Below the pieces are notes generated by a model. The model was given only the letters and a program-made list of their open reading frames with translations, searched no databases and was not told where the DNA came from. From assembly GCA_045631225.1 (NCBI GenBank), contig JAZQUG010000037.1, positions 1 to 42,478 of the forward strand: a stretch of 42,478 nt of DNA, written 5' to 3'. The first letter of the stretch is position 1. The number at the start of each line of letters is the position of its first letter. The position numbers were made by a program, and so were the translations under genes. Source of the DNA: Fimenecus sp045631225 (lineage in GTDB: Bacteria > Bacillota > Clostridia > Oscillospirales > Acutalibacteraceae). Positions 9,094 to 17,115 of this stretch are shown here, piece after piece.

Positions 9094-9169
9094 TTGGTAA
9101 CCTCCTTTGATTGAGGGATTAAGGTAAAAAATACTTATTAACTCTTACTTTTTACTTCTTACCTGAAAA

Positions 9170-9262
9170 AATACCCTCCATATATAGTCCGGAAAAGCAA
9201 AATCGTCCCGGGAAATGTGGGACGTTTTGCAAAAAAGCCCGAAATGTTAACAAAATGTTCAC
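9170..9262 (-). promoter_or_regulatory. Leader of the phage head module, left inverted copy
   Basis: Read on the minus strand, this carries GTCCCACATTTCCCGGGAC (a 5-bp stem hairpin) and then TTTGCTTTTCCGGACTATAT and ATGGAGGGTATTTTTT. Nearly the same sequence lies in the opposite orientation at 14105-14206, in front of the replication initiator. Similarity is close over about 60 bases and fades over another 35. In the right copy GGAGGG is the initiator's ribosome binding site. Here it precedes no gene directly and the terminase gene starts 75 bases later. Confidence 0.7.
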
Positions 9263-9283
9263 AAACAGAGCTGTTTTTTATGG

Positions 9284-9311
9284 TTGACAGGAGCAAAAAT
9301 AGGTATATAAT
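9284..9311 (+). promoter_or_regulatory. Promoter of the marR-ABC operon
   Basis: TTGACA (9284-9289), 16-base spacer, TATAAT (9306-9311). The MarR-type boxes begin within 10 bases downstream, where a bound repressor would block initiation. Confidence 0.75.
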
Positions 9312-9317
9312 TAAAAA

Positions 9318-9350
9318 TAGTTAACCGATTAATTATTAACCGATTAACTA
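9318..9350 (+). promoter_or_regulatory. MarR operator, two TTAACCGATTAA boxes
   Basis: TTAACCGATTAA occurs at 9321-9332 and again at 9336-9347, 15 bases apart. Each is a near-palindrome. They cover the expected transcription start of the marR operon, the arrangement for autorepression. A related and perfect palindrome is at 14037-14062. Confidence 0.7.
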
Positions 9351-9372
9351 ATTTAAAAGGGTATGTGAAGAT

Positions 9373-9822
9373 ATGATAGAAAAGATAAAAAAGATTAACG
9401 ATACTTTTCACAGTTATCATTGCAATCACAGAAGTATAATTGATGCAAGATTTCGTGAAAAGGGAATTTATTACGGGCAACCGCCAATTCTTAAATATTT
9501 GAGCGAAAATAAAAATGTGACTCAGAAAGAAATTGCAGATTTTCTTCATGTTTCTGCACCATCCGTTGCAACATCACTTAAACGAATGGAAGAATCAGGA
9601 CTTGTTGTCCGTGTGGAAAATAAAAAGGATGCACGAAGAAATAGTGTAAAGCTTACTAAAAAAGGTCAGGAGCTTGTTAAATACGCAGACAATCTGTTTC
9701 TGCGTATTGACGATGTTGCTTATAAGGGCTTTACAGAAGAAGAAATGGATACATTAGTACAGTTTCTTGAGAGAATGAATAATAATTTAATGGCTTTTGC
9801 AAAGGAGGAGAATGATGTTTAA
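9373..9822 (+). CDS. MarR-family transcriptional regulator
   Basis: Encodes 149 aa. The winged helix-turn-helix is at about residues 33-105: QPPILKYLSENKNVTQKEIADFL, then HVSAPSVATSLKRMEESGLV as recognition helix and wing with the KKDARRNSVKLTKKG loop typical of MarR. Flanking helices would form the dimer. It is first in a three-gene operon with two ABC half-transporters. In such operons the regulator usually represses the exporter and is released by a toxic ligand. The ligand cannot be told from sequence. Confidence 0.9.
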   Translation: MIEKIKKINDTFHSYHCNHRSIIDARFREKGIYYGQPPILKYLSENKNVTQKEIADFLHVSAPSVATSLKRMEESGLVVRVENKKDARRNSVKLTKKGQELVKYADNLFLRIDDVAYKGFTEEEMDTLVQFLERMNNNLMAFAKEENDV

Positions 9823-11647
9823 GCTTTTAAGATATGCAAAAAAATATATAATTCCTGCAATTATGTCACCGATTCTTATGATTGGTGAGGTTGTGCTGGA
9901 GCTTATAATTCCACTTGTTATGGCTGACATTGTGAATATTGTTCAGACCGGTAAAACAGTAGCCAATGACAGCTTTATTGAGGTATTACGAAACGGATTT
10001 GATATCATACTTGCTAAATTTGGTGTTGAAATACCGGATGGTGGTATGGACGCAATTCTGCTTCTTGGATTAGAAATGCTCGTTTATGCATTAGGTTCAC
10101 TTTTTTGTGGTGCTATGGCTGCACGAATGGCTGCTGTGGCAGGTATGGGATTTGGTGCAACACTCCGTGAAACAATTATGGGCAAAATTCAGCGTTTCTC
10201 TTTCTCAAATATCGACAAATTCTCAACAGCATCACTTATTACACGAATCACAACTGATGTAAACTCTGTTCAGAATACATTTGTTATGATGATAAGAATG
10301 ATGTTCCGTGCTCCTGTTATGTTGGTGGTGGCACTTATAATCACTATCACAATGAGCAAGGGCGTTTCAAAGGCATTTGCAGTGTCACTTCCTCTTATCG
10401 CAATTATCCTTATAATCTTTGCACCTATTGCTTTAAAGAGATTTAAGGTAATGCTTGAAATGTTTGACGGATTTAATGCATCAATTCAGGAAAACCTTAC
10501 AAATATACGTGTTGTAAAAGCGTTTGTACGTTCAGAGCACGAAAAGAAAAAATTCAAGAAAGCCAATGATGAGCTTATGGGTGCAGCGTTGCATGCTGAA
10601 AAGCTTATGATTATGGGTATGCCTACATTCACAATCATTATGTATGGCACAATCCTTGCAATTCTTTACATTGCAGCAAAGGAAATTTCTTATGAAACAT
10701 TGGCTATCGGCGACTTCTCTGCAATATTTACATATATTATGCAGATTCTTATTCACTTCCTTATGGTTGTTATGCTGATAGCACAGTTCTTTATGTCACA
10801 GGCAAGTGCAAAGCGTATCCTTGAGGTTATTGAAGAAGTTCCGAGTATTCGTGATGATACAGCAACAGAGAGCACTGTAAAAGACGGTTCAATTGAATTT
10901 AAGAATGTAACATTCAGATATGAGGGCGCATCACTTCCGGCAATCAACAACGCAAGCTTTAAAATAGGCAGCGGTGAAATGGTTGGTATTATCGGTGCAA
11001 CAGGTAGTGCTAAATCAAGCCTTGTTCAGCTTATTCCCCGACTTTATGATGTTAATGAAGGTCAGGTTGAGGTTGGCGGTGTGAATGTAAAGGATTATAA
11101 GATTCACTCTCTTCGTGAAGAGGTTAGTATGGTGCTCCAGAAGAATGTTCTTTTCTCAGGTACAATTGCAGAAAATCTTCGTTGGGGTAACAAAAATGCA
11201 ACTGACGAGGAATTGGTTGCAGCTTGTGAAATTTCTGATGCACACTCCTTTATTTCATCATTCCCTGACGGATACAACACAGATTTGAGTCAGGGTGGTG
11301 TCAATGTATCGGGAGGACAGAAGCAGAGACTTTGTATTGCCCGTGCAATTCTCAAAAAGCCAAAAATCCTTATTCTTGACGACTCAACAAGTGCTGTTGA
11401 CACATTTACAGATTCCAAAATCCGTTCAGGACTTCGTGCTTGTATCCCGGATACAACAAAGATTATTATTGCACAGAGAATTTCATCTGTTGCTGATTGT
11501 GACAAGATTATTATTCTTGAAGAAGGCAGTATAAACGATATCGGTACACACGAGGAATTGCTCCAGCGTAACGAGATTTATAAAGATATTTATGAATCAC
11601 AGCAAAAGGGCAGTGATGATTTTGATGCAGTAGGAGGTGGAGAATAA
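9815..11647 (+). CDS. ABC exporter half-transporter, degenerate-site subunit
   Basis: Encodes 610 aa. The ATG at 9815 sits 6 bases after AAAGGAGG. The adjacent ATG at 9812 is an alternative. It overlaps the marR stop. Six transmembrane helices (about 10-330) are followed by an ATPase domain with Walker A GATGSAKSS near 395, signature NVSGGQKQR, and Walker B ILILDDSTSAVD. The catalytic glutamate is Asp and the last glycine of Walker A is Ala. In heterodimeric multidrug exporters (BmrCD, TM287/288 type) one subunit has such a degenerate site and pairs with a canonical one, here the next gene. Likely exports drugs, peptides or lipids. Confidence 0.9.
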   Translation: MFKLLRYAKKYIIPAIMSPILMIGEVVLELIIPLVMADIVNIVQTGKTVANDSFIEVLRNGFDIILAKFGVEIPDGGMDAILLLGLEMLVYALGSLFCGAMAARMAAVAGMGFGATLRETIMGKIQRFSFSNIDKFSTASLITRITTDVNSVQNTFVMMIRMMFRAPVMLVVALIITITMSKGVSKAFAVSLPLIAIILIIFAPIALKRFKVMLEMFDGFNASIQENLTNIRVVKAFVRSEHEKKKFKKANDELMGAALHAEKLMIMGMPTFTIIMYGTILAILYIAAKEISYETLAIGDFSAIFTYIMQILIHFLMVVMLIAQFFMSQASAKRILEVIEEVPSIRDDTATESTVKDGSIEFKNVTFRYEGASLPAINNASFKIGSGEMVGIIGATGSAKSSLVQLIPRLYDVNEGQVEVGGVNVKDYKIHSLREEVSMVLQKNVLFSGTIAENLRWGNKNATDEELVAACEISDAHSFISSFPDGYNTDLSQGGVNVSGGQKQRLCIARAILKKPKILILDDSTSAVDTFTDSKIRSGLRACIPDTTKIIIAQRISSVADCDKIIILEEGSINDIGTHEELLQRNEIYKDIYESQQKGSDDFDAVGGGE

Positions 11648-13563
11648 TGGCAGGACCAATGGGAGGACCGGGTGGCAGAAAAGGTATGCGTGGACCTGTT
11701 CCGAAGCCAAAAAATGCAAAGGGAACAATCCGCAGACTTTTAAAATACATCCTTAAACAAAAAGGCTTGTTCTTCGGTATGCTTATTTTTGCTGCAATCA
11801 GCTCAATAGCATCTGTTTCAGGCTCATTATTCATCAAGCCTATTATTGACGATTATCTTACTCCATTGATAGGTAAGGGCTTTGAAGGTCCGCTTGTTAC
11901 TGAGCTTTTCAAAATGATGGGCATTATGTCTTGTGTTTTCTTTGGTGGTGCATTGGCTTCTTACGGACAGTCAAAATGCTCCGTATGGCTTACACAAAAG
12001 ACACTTAATACACTTCGAAAAGACTTGTTCGACTCACTTGCTGATTTGCCAATCAGCTTCTTTGACTCACGACCAAACGGTGAAATTATGAGCCGTTTCA
12101 CAAACGACGTTGAAACACTTCGTATGTTCATAAGTCAGGGACTTACACAATTTATTTCATCAGGTGTTATGATTGTGGGTTCGTTTTTAATTATGCTTTC
12201 TCTTAGCTGGCAGATGACACTTGTGGTTATTGCAATGGTCTTTGTAATGGTTTTCATTACAAAAACTCTTGGTAAAAAGAGTGCTTTCTTCTTTAAGAAA
12301 CAGCAGGAGCAGTTAGGCTCTGTAAATGGCTATATTGAAGAAATCATTGAGGGACAAAAGGTAGTTCAGGTGTTTAATCACGAAGAAGAGGTTGTTGCTC
12401 ATTTTGGTGATGTCAACGAAAATCTTCGTAAGGCTGCAACAAGTGCAAACACTTTTGCAAGTATGTTAGGGCCTATTATGAACAACCTTTCTCATATCAC
12501 ATATGCACTCACAGCGGCTCTTGGCGGACTTCTGGCACTCAAGGGCGCAATGTCACCGGGTGAAATCGTTGCATTCTTACAGTATATCCGTAGCTTTACA
12601 CAGCCTATTTCAAATATCACACAGCAGTTTAACAATGCGTTTATGGCTCTTGCAGGTGCTGAAAGAATTTTTGAAATCATTGACCAGAAGCCTGAGCTTG
12701 ACGAGGGCTATGTTGTGCTTGTAAATGCAACAATTGATGATAAGGGTAACATTCACGAAACAGAAAATCACACAGGTATCTGGGCTTGGAAGCATACTCA
12801 CGGTGACGGTACTGTTACTTATATTCGTCTTGCCGGTGACATTGTTTTTGAAGATGTTACATTTGGCTATAAGGCAGAAAAAACAATTCTTCACAATGTT
12901 TCTCTTTATGCAAAACCCGGCCAGAAAATCGCATTTGTCGGTTCAACAGGTGCAGGTAAGACAACAATCACAAATCTTATCAATCGTTTCTACGAAATCA
13001 ATGACGGTAAAATCCGTTATGACGGAATTAATATTCAGAAGATTAAAAAAGATGATTTGCGTCGTTCCCTGGGTATTGTTCTTCAGGATACACACTTGTT
13101 TACAGGTACTATTGAGGAAAATATCCGTTATGGTAATTTGGATGCCACACACGAGCAGATTGTTGAGGCAGCAAAACTTGCAAATGCTCATTCATTCATA
13201 ACACATCTTCCTGATGGGTACGACACAGTCCTGACAGGTGACGGTTCAAACCTTTCACAAGGTCAACGACAGCTCATTTCAATTGCTCGTGCAGCAGTTG
13301 CAGACCCTCCTGTTCTTATTCTTGATGAAGCAACAAGCTCAATTGATACAAGAACAGAAAAACTCATTGAGCAGGGTATGGATAAGCTTATGCATGGCAG
13401 AACAGTTTTCGTAATTGCCCACCGACTTTCAACAGTCCGAAATGCAAATGCGATTATGGTTCTTGAAAAAGGAAGAATCATTGAACGTGGCGACCATGAC
13501 GATTTGATTGAACAAAAAGGTAAGTATTATCAGTTGTATACAGGCAACTTTGAGGAAAATTGA
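11647..13563 (+). CDS. ABC exporter half-transporter, catalytic subunit
   Basis: Encodes 638 aa. The start overlaps the previous stop by one base (TAATG). The N-terminus is Gly/Pro-rich (MAGPMGGPGGRKGMRGPVPK), then six transmembrane helices. Between membrane and ATPase domains, at about 355-395, is an extra segment with ENHTGIWAWKHTHGDG, His- and Trp-rich and seen in related BmrD/YheH-type subunits. The ATPase domain has Walker A GSTGAGKTT, Walker B VLILDEATSSID with the catalytic Glu, and an altered signature NLSQGQRQL. This complements the degenerate partner: only one of the two composite sites should hydrolyse ATP fast. Confidence 0.9.
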   Translation: MAGPMGGPGGRKGMRGPVPKPKNAKGTIRRLLKYILKQKGLFFGMLIFAAISSIASVSGSLFIKPIIDDYLTPLIGKGFEGPLVTELFKMMGIMSCVFFGGALASYGQSKCSVWLTQKTLNTLRKDLFDSLADLPISFFDSRPNGEIMSRFTNDVETLRMFISQGLTQFISSGVMIVGSFLIMLSLSWQMTLVVIAMVFVMVFITKTLGKKSAFFFKKQQEQLGSVNGYIEEIIEGQKVVQVFNHEEEVVAHFGDVNENLRKAATSANTFASMLGPIMNNLSHITYALTAALGGLLALKGAMSPGEIVAFLQYIRSFTQPISNITQQFNNAFMALAGAERIFEIIDQKPELDEGYVVLVNATIDDKGNIHETENHTGIWAWKHTHGDGTVTYIRLAGDIVFEDVTFGYKAEKTILHNVSLYAKPGQKIAFVGSTGAGKTTITNLINRFYEINDGKIRYDGINIQKIKKDDLRRSLGIVLQDTHLFTGTIEENIRYGNLDATHEQIVEAAKLANAHSFITHLPDGYDTVLTGDGSNLSQGQRQLISIARAAVADPPVLILDEATSSIDTRTEKLIEQGMDKLMHGRTVFVIAHRLSTVRNANAIMVLEKGRIIERGDHDDLIEQKGKYYQLYTGNFEEN

Positions 13564-13608
13564 TTCTTTTTCCGTTATATTTTTAAGAAATAATATAATA
13601 GGTTTTAC

Positions 13609-13641
13609 AAGGTGGGGTTTGATTGAACCTCACCTTTGTTA
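13609..13641 (+). terminator. Intrinsic terminator of the marR-ABC operon
   Basis: AAGGTGGGGTT (13609-13619) pairs with AACCTCACCTT (13626-13636) through one G-T pair, followed by TGTTATTTT. Confidence 0.75.
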
Positions 13642-13652
13642 TTTTAAAAAGC

Positions 13653-13874
13653 AAATTATAATTTGTCGAACAGAAATTATTGGATGAATTGTAGGGGCTG
13701 ACGGGTCTCACCTGCCGGCTCAGTCGGTGCTTCTGCTTCGCAGAGGTGTCCACCGGACACCCGCACCCTCGGCAGCCCGAACCAAGTGTACTGATAAACC
13801 GAGAACGGGACGCCGAGTCGTCGTCCCCTACAAGGTTGCATTTCTAAATAAAAGAGCCCGATAAACTCCGATTT
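13653..13874. repeat. MITE-like element with GC-rich core
   Basis: Left end AAATTATAATTTGTCG, right end CCCGATAAACTCCGATTT. The core (about 13690-13833) is bounded by TGTAGGGG and CCCCTACA and is much richer in GC than the surroundings, with CGGCTCAGTCGG and other hairpin words. Same outer ends as the elements at 24, 16870, 19365 and 30842, but with a different core. Confidence 0.7.
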
Positions 13875-13887
13875 ACCATATAAGACA

Positions 13888-13980
13888 GGTGTATCAGAAA
13901 TTGATACACCCTATATCAAAAAATGATACACCCTGTGTCAAAAATTGATACACCCTGTATCAAAAATTGAACACTATAAA
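13888..13980 (+). repeat. 22-bp iterons, candidate replication origin
   Basis: Three full tandem copies start at 13902, 13924 and 13946, exactly 22 bases apart, with consensus TGATACACCCTGTATCAAAA followed by two A/T bases. A partial copy starts at 13968. A half-site in the opposite orientation (GGTGTATCA) lies at 13888-13896. Each unit holds an inverted repeat TGATACA/TGTATCA with a CCC spacer. Tandem 19-22-bp repeats beside an AT-rich tract and an initiator gene are typical of plasmid-type origins. Binding by the RepA-like product of 14210 is inference. Confidence 0.65.
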
Positions 13981-14030
13981 TAATATATATAAATAAAAAA
14001 ATAAATAATTATTATAATAATCTAAAAGAA
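13976..14030. other. AT-rich tract, possible DNA unwinding element
   Basis: Nearly pure A/T (TATAAATAATATATATAAAT and similar) immediately follows the iterons and precedes the MarR-type palindrome. It fits an origin-melting region but could also be ordinary AT-rich spacer. Confidence 0.4.
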
Positions 14031-14036
14031 AATGCA

Positions 14037-14062
14037 AGAATAGTTAATCGATTAACTATTCT
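14037..14062. promoter_or_regulatory. Perfect 26-bp palindrome, MarR-type box
   Basis: The centre is TAGTTAATCGATTAACTA and the symmetry extends to AGAA/TTCT at the edges. It matches the boxes upstream of marR (TTAACCGATTAA) with one change in the core. It lies about 150 bases before the repA-like start. The marR product may therefore also control the initiator or origin (inference). Confidence 0.65.
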
Positions 14063-14104
14063 TTATTTTTCGAAATTTCGTAGTTACAAATCATCTAAAA
14101 ACAA

Positions 14105-14206
14105 CTTGAAATGTAAATGTTTTGTTAATAATTCGCTGTTTTTACGAAATCGTCCCGCATTTCCCGGGACATTTTTGCTTTTCCGGACTATATATGGAGG
14201 GTATTT
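14105..14206 (+). promoter_or_regulatory. Leader of the repA-like gene, right inverted copy
   Basis: Contains the hairpin GTCCCGCATTTCCCGGGAC (6-bp stem GTCCCG/CGGGAC), then TTTTTGCTTTTCCGGACTAT and ATGGAGGG, the ribosome binding site of the initiator gene. It is the inverted counterpart of 9170-9262. Confidence 0.7.
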
Positions 14207-14209
14207 TTT

Positions 14210-14767
14210 ATGAACAATGATTATTATGCTATTGTACCTTTAAATTTAGTCTATGAAGAAAAGTATTCAGGTCTTTCTTCAAAAGCAATTCTTCTGTATT
14301 CTCTTTTCCTTAACAGAACAAAATTTTCCGTGAAGAACAACAACTTCAGGGATGATGAAGGGTTGTTCATTTATTATTCTTTATCGCAAATAGGCAGGCA
14401 TCTTCGTTGCAGCAAAGTCTCTGCACGAAAGGTGATAAGCGAGCTTGAGAGTGCAGACCTTGTTAAAATCAGATTTCAGGAGTACGGTCTGCCACTTAAA
14501 ATTTATGTTAACGATATCCGTTCAGGAATTAAGAGTACACATTATTATCAAAAGAACGAAAAAGAGGTGAGCTTTGATGTGGAATTGGCAGAGAAGATAG
14601 CAAGAGATAGTTTAATCGATTTCAGTACCAAGAAAAATAAAAAACGCCGGACACGAAATGTCGGTCCGACGCTATGGAGATTAAGCTTATTTAGATTTAA
14701 TTTTAATGATTTTATTGTATCCCATTCCACGGATTGCTGTTGGAATACCAACATTTTTAAGGTATGA
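14210..14767 (+). CDS. RepA_N-type replication initiator, probably 3'-truncated
   Basis: The open frame is 185 aa, with GGAGGG 7 bases before the ATG. Residues 1 to about 110 match the replication initiator A N-terminal family: YYAIVPLNLVYEEKYSGLS, KAILLYSLFLNR, DDEGLFIYYSLSQIGRHLRC, then a winged-helix segment KVSARKVISELESADLVKI. RepA_N initiators bind iterons and usually carry a further C-terminal domain. Here the frame runs past 14687 into the antisense 3' end of the alpha-galactosidase, and the last 30-40 residues look unrelated. The natural end is probably near 14650, so the gene seems cut by the rearrangement that joined it to the galactosidase. Iterons and the AT-rich tract lie upstream. 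Confidence 0.7.
   Translation: MNNDYYAIVPLNLVYEEKYSGLSSKAILLYSLFLNRTKFSVKNNNFRDDEGLFIYYSLSQIGRHLRCSKVSARKVISELESADLVKIRFQEYGLPLKIYVNDIRSGIKSTHYYQKNEKEVSFDVELAEKIARDSLIDFSTKKNKKRRTRNVGPTLWRLSLFRFNFNDFIVSHSTDCCWNTNIFKV
14630..14664 (-). terminator. Intrinsic terminator of the alpha-galactosidase gene
   Basis: On the minus strand CCGACA pairs with TGTCCGG (one bulged base), followed by CGTTTTTTATTTTT. It lies within the 3' part of the convergent repA-like frame. Confidence 0.6.
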
Positions 14768-16777
14768 GCCACTCTTTTCCCAGTCACGACCGTTAAGATT
14801 GAATGTGTAAATCTTATCGTCATCAAGACCTGTGAATTTAAGCGGAATTTCCTTTTTCATAAAGCTTGTATGTGCAGAAGTAAGGAATGCAACAGCCTCT
14901 GTCTTGTCTTCGCTTACATAAAGGTTAAAGAGAATTTCGTCTTTCTTTGCATCAAGAATTCTGTAAAGGTCACCAAACTGCACAAGATGACGGATTTCCT
15001 TGTAAAGTGTAACATTCTTTTTACCGATTTCCAAATCTTCCTTACTGTACTTTGTAAGGTTGCCACCAACGCCTAATGAACCCTGCATTGCAACATTGAA
15101 ACGAAAATCAAGACTCATTGGAGAATTGTACCAGTTAATGTCAGTAACCCATGCACGCATTGTTTTTACAGGCTTAAGATATGTATACCATTTCTGCATT
15201 GACATTCTGTCGATAGAGTCTGTGTTATCGGAAGTCCATACCTGGTCAAAGTGAAGTAATGCACCGTAGTCACTTCTGCCACCACCTGATGAACAGCTTT
15301 CGATTGCAACATCAGGATGCTTTTCCTTAAGTCTGTCAACAATGCTGTAAACAGCCTGAGTATGTCTGAACCATAATTCCTGAGGACAAGGGAGGTTTTC
15401 AGCTCCTGTTTCGGAAAGAGGTCTGTTCATATCCCATTTGATGTACTTGATGTTGTGGTTTGTGAGCATTTCGTCCATACAGTTGAAAATATATTCCTGA
15501 ACATCTTCTCGTGTCATATTGAGAACCAGCTGATGACGGAGGGTGTGTGCCTCTCTTGTGTCGTAATGGTATGCCCATTCAGGGTGTGCACGGTATAAGT
15601 CAGAGTCAGGGTTTACCATTTCAGGCTCAAACCAAAGACCGAAATCCATTCCTAAATCATTTACATTCTTGATAAGCTCATCAATTCCGTTAGGGAATTT
15701 GTTTGTATTTACAAACCAGTCACCAAGACCTGCTCTGTCGTGATTTCTTGCACCAAACCAACCGTCGTCCATAACGAAAAGCTCAACGCCCATTTCAGCA
15801 GCCAATTCTGCAAGTGCTGTCTGGTGTTCACAATTCACATCAAATTCAGTTGCTTCCCATGAGTTATAAAGTACAGGAAGAATTTTATCGTTGAATTGCT
15901 TCGGAAGAACATTGTTGATAGCAAAACGGTTCATCTGTCGGCTCATTTCACCGAGACCATTCATTGAATAGCCACAGAAAACAACAGGAGTTGTAAATGT
16001 TTCATTTGATTTTAAAATGTGCCTGAAATCGTGGTCATTAAGTCCAAGGCTTATTCTTGTTGTGTAGAAAAGGTCACGGGAACAGAGTACCTTGAAATTA
16101 CCGCTGTATGCAAGTGTTCCGAAGTAAACATCACCCTGATTTTCGTCTGCATTCTGATATGCTATGAAATACGGTGACTGATTGTGAGCTGATGTGCCCT
16201 TTTTACTGTCGAAAACAAGTGCGCCGCCTTCAAGTGTTGATTCGGTTTCAACATATTCGCCACCCCAACTACCATTGGTGTTTTTGAATATGTAAGGATT
16301 TGTTGACGGAAGTGTAAGCTCAGCTGAGAACATTCTGTCAACTGTGATGTCCTTGTTACCTGTGTTTGTAATTTCAGCCCAACGGGTGATAATGTCGTTG
16401 TTGTCCTGAATTTTGTATTTAAGAGCAATCTGCAACGGATAAAACTTGTCCTTTAATGTAACTGTGAGAAGATTTTCGTTAGCATCAGCACTCACAAACT
16501 CAAGGTCGATTTCACGGCATTTGTCAGGGAACTGCACCTTTAAATTGCTTTCGCGGTACATTGTGCCACCGAAAACTGTAAATTCCTGCTTTGCCATATC
16601 AAGACCTGTATGATTTGAGCTTTCGTCCCATATCTTTTTTATTTCGTAATCGTTTATATTGCATTTTTTACCCCAATGGATGTGACGGTTGTTGCCGTTA
16701 CAGTCAATGCCCAACACATAATGAGTGTTTTTTGTTTCAAGTACAAAAATATTGTCCTTGTTAATATAAATTGCCAT
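14687..16777 (-). CDS. Alpha-galactosidase, GH36
   Basis: Encodes 696 aa from the ATG at 16777, with GGGGG upstream. An open extension to 16852 covers the promoter. It hydrolyses terminal alpha-galactosides such as melibiose and raffinose-family sugars. GH36 features in order: an N-terminal beta-supersandwich, the barrel with ELFVMDDGWFGARNHD and MDFGLWFEPEMVNPDSDLYR, the nucleophile in YIKWDMNRP (Asp near residue 449), CSSGGGR, and the acid/base Asp in WTSDNTD near residue 517. No signal peptide, so it is cytoplasmic and acts on imported oligosaccharides. No sugar transporter lies next to it. Length fits the family. Confidence 0.93.
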   Translation of the reverse strand: MAIYINKDNIFVLETKNTHYVLGIDCNGNNRHIHWGKKCNINDYEIKKIWDESSNHTGLDMAKQEFTVFGGTMYRESNLKVQFPDKCREIDLEFVSADANENLLTVTLKDKFYPLQIALKYKIQDNNDIITRWAEITNTGNKDITVDRMFSAELTLPSTNPYIFKNTNGSWGGEYVETESTLEGGALVFDSKKGTSAHNQSPYFIAYQNADENQGDVYFGTLAYSGNFKVLCSRDLFYTTRISLGLNDHDFRHILKSNETFTTPVVFCGYSMNGLGEMSRQMNRFAINNVLPKQFNDKILPVLYNSWEATEFDVNCEHQTALAELAAEMGVELFVMDDGWFGARNHDRAGLGDWFVNTNKFPNGIDELIKNVNDLGMDFGLWFEPEMVNPDSDLYRAHPEWAYHYDTREAHTLRHQLVLNMTREDVQEYIFNCMDEMLTNHNIKYIKWDMNRPLSETGAENLPCPQELWFRHTQAVYSIVDRLKEKHPDVAIESCSSGGGRSDYGALLHFDQVWTSDNTDSIDRMSMQKWYTYLKPVKTMRAWVTDINWYNSPMSLDFRFNVAMQGSLGVGGNLTKYSKEDLEIGKKNVTLYKEIRHLVQFGDLYRILDAKKDEILFNLYVSEDKTEAVAFLTSAHTSFMKKEIPLKFTGLDDDKIYTFNLNGRDWEKSGSYLKNVGIPTAIRGMGYNKIIKIKSK

Positions 16778-16815
16778 TTTATTTCCCCCATTTTTCAGGA
16801 TTTGATTATGGGTAA

Positions 16816-16844
16816 AGTATAGCAATAATTTCATGTAAATGCAA
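16816..16844 (-). promoter_or_regulatory. Promoter of the alpha-galactosidase gene
   Basis: Minus strand: TTGCAT, 17-base spacer, TATACT. The start codon is 39 bases downstream of the -10. No operator-like palindrome was noticed between promoter and start. Confidence 0.65.
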
Positions 16845-16869
16845 TACAACAAGAATGAATTTGTTGTGT

Positions 16870-17050
16870 AAATTGTAATTTGTGGGGGATGTCCAATTAC
16901 CCTCCCTCATTGAGGGAGGTGGCATTTTCGCAAGAAAATGACGGAGGGAGTTTGTTGCTTTTACGTTTACTCCCTCAGTCTCACTTCGTTCGACAGCTCC
17001 CTCACGGAGGGAGCGGATTAGTTTCTTATCATCCCGATAAACTCCGATTT
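16870..17050. repeat. MITE-like element, CTCCCTC core, orientation A
   Basis: Ends are AAATTGTAATTTGTGGGG and CCCGATAAACTCCGATTT. The core starts CCCTCCCTCATTGAGGGAGG and ends near CAGCTCCCTCACGGAGGGAG. Relative to the shared outer ends, the core is reversed compared with the copies at 19365 and 30842. Fills most of the gap between the galactosidase and EF-G-like genes. Confidence 0.75.
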
Positions 17051-17059
17051 GTTGAAACA

Positions 17060-17093
17060 TATAACAACAAAGGCGAGGATTTTACTCCTCGCC
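17060..17093 (-). terminator. Intrinsic terminator of the EF-G-like gene
   Basis: GGCGAGGA (17072-17079) pairs with TCCTCGCC (17086-17093). On the minus strand it is followed by TTTGTTGTTATA. It lies 23 bases after the EF-G-like stop. Confidence 0.8.
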
Positions 17094-17115
17094 CGTTATG
17101 GTTTGTGAATTTTAA

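Noticed and set aside
9094..9169. A short leader gene between the control region and the terminase gene
   Set aside because: GGAGGG is there, but no start codon follows at a proper distance and no frame is sustained.
13902..13967. CRISPR array
   Set aside because: The 22-bp units are directly adjacent with no unique spacers, and no cas gene is present. They fit iterons.
16870..17050. Small plus-strand and minus-strand genes inside the CTCCCTC repeats
   Set aside because: The sequence recurs at 19365 and 30842 with frames broken differently and has no ribosome binding site.
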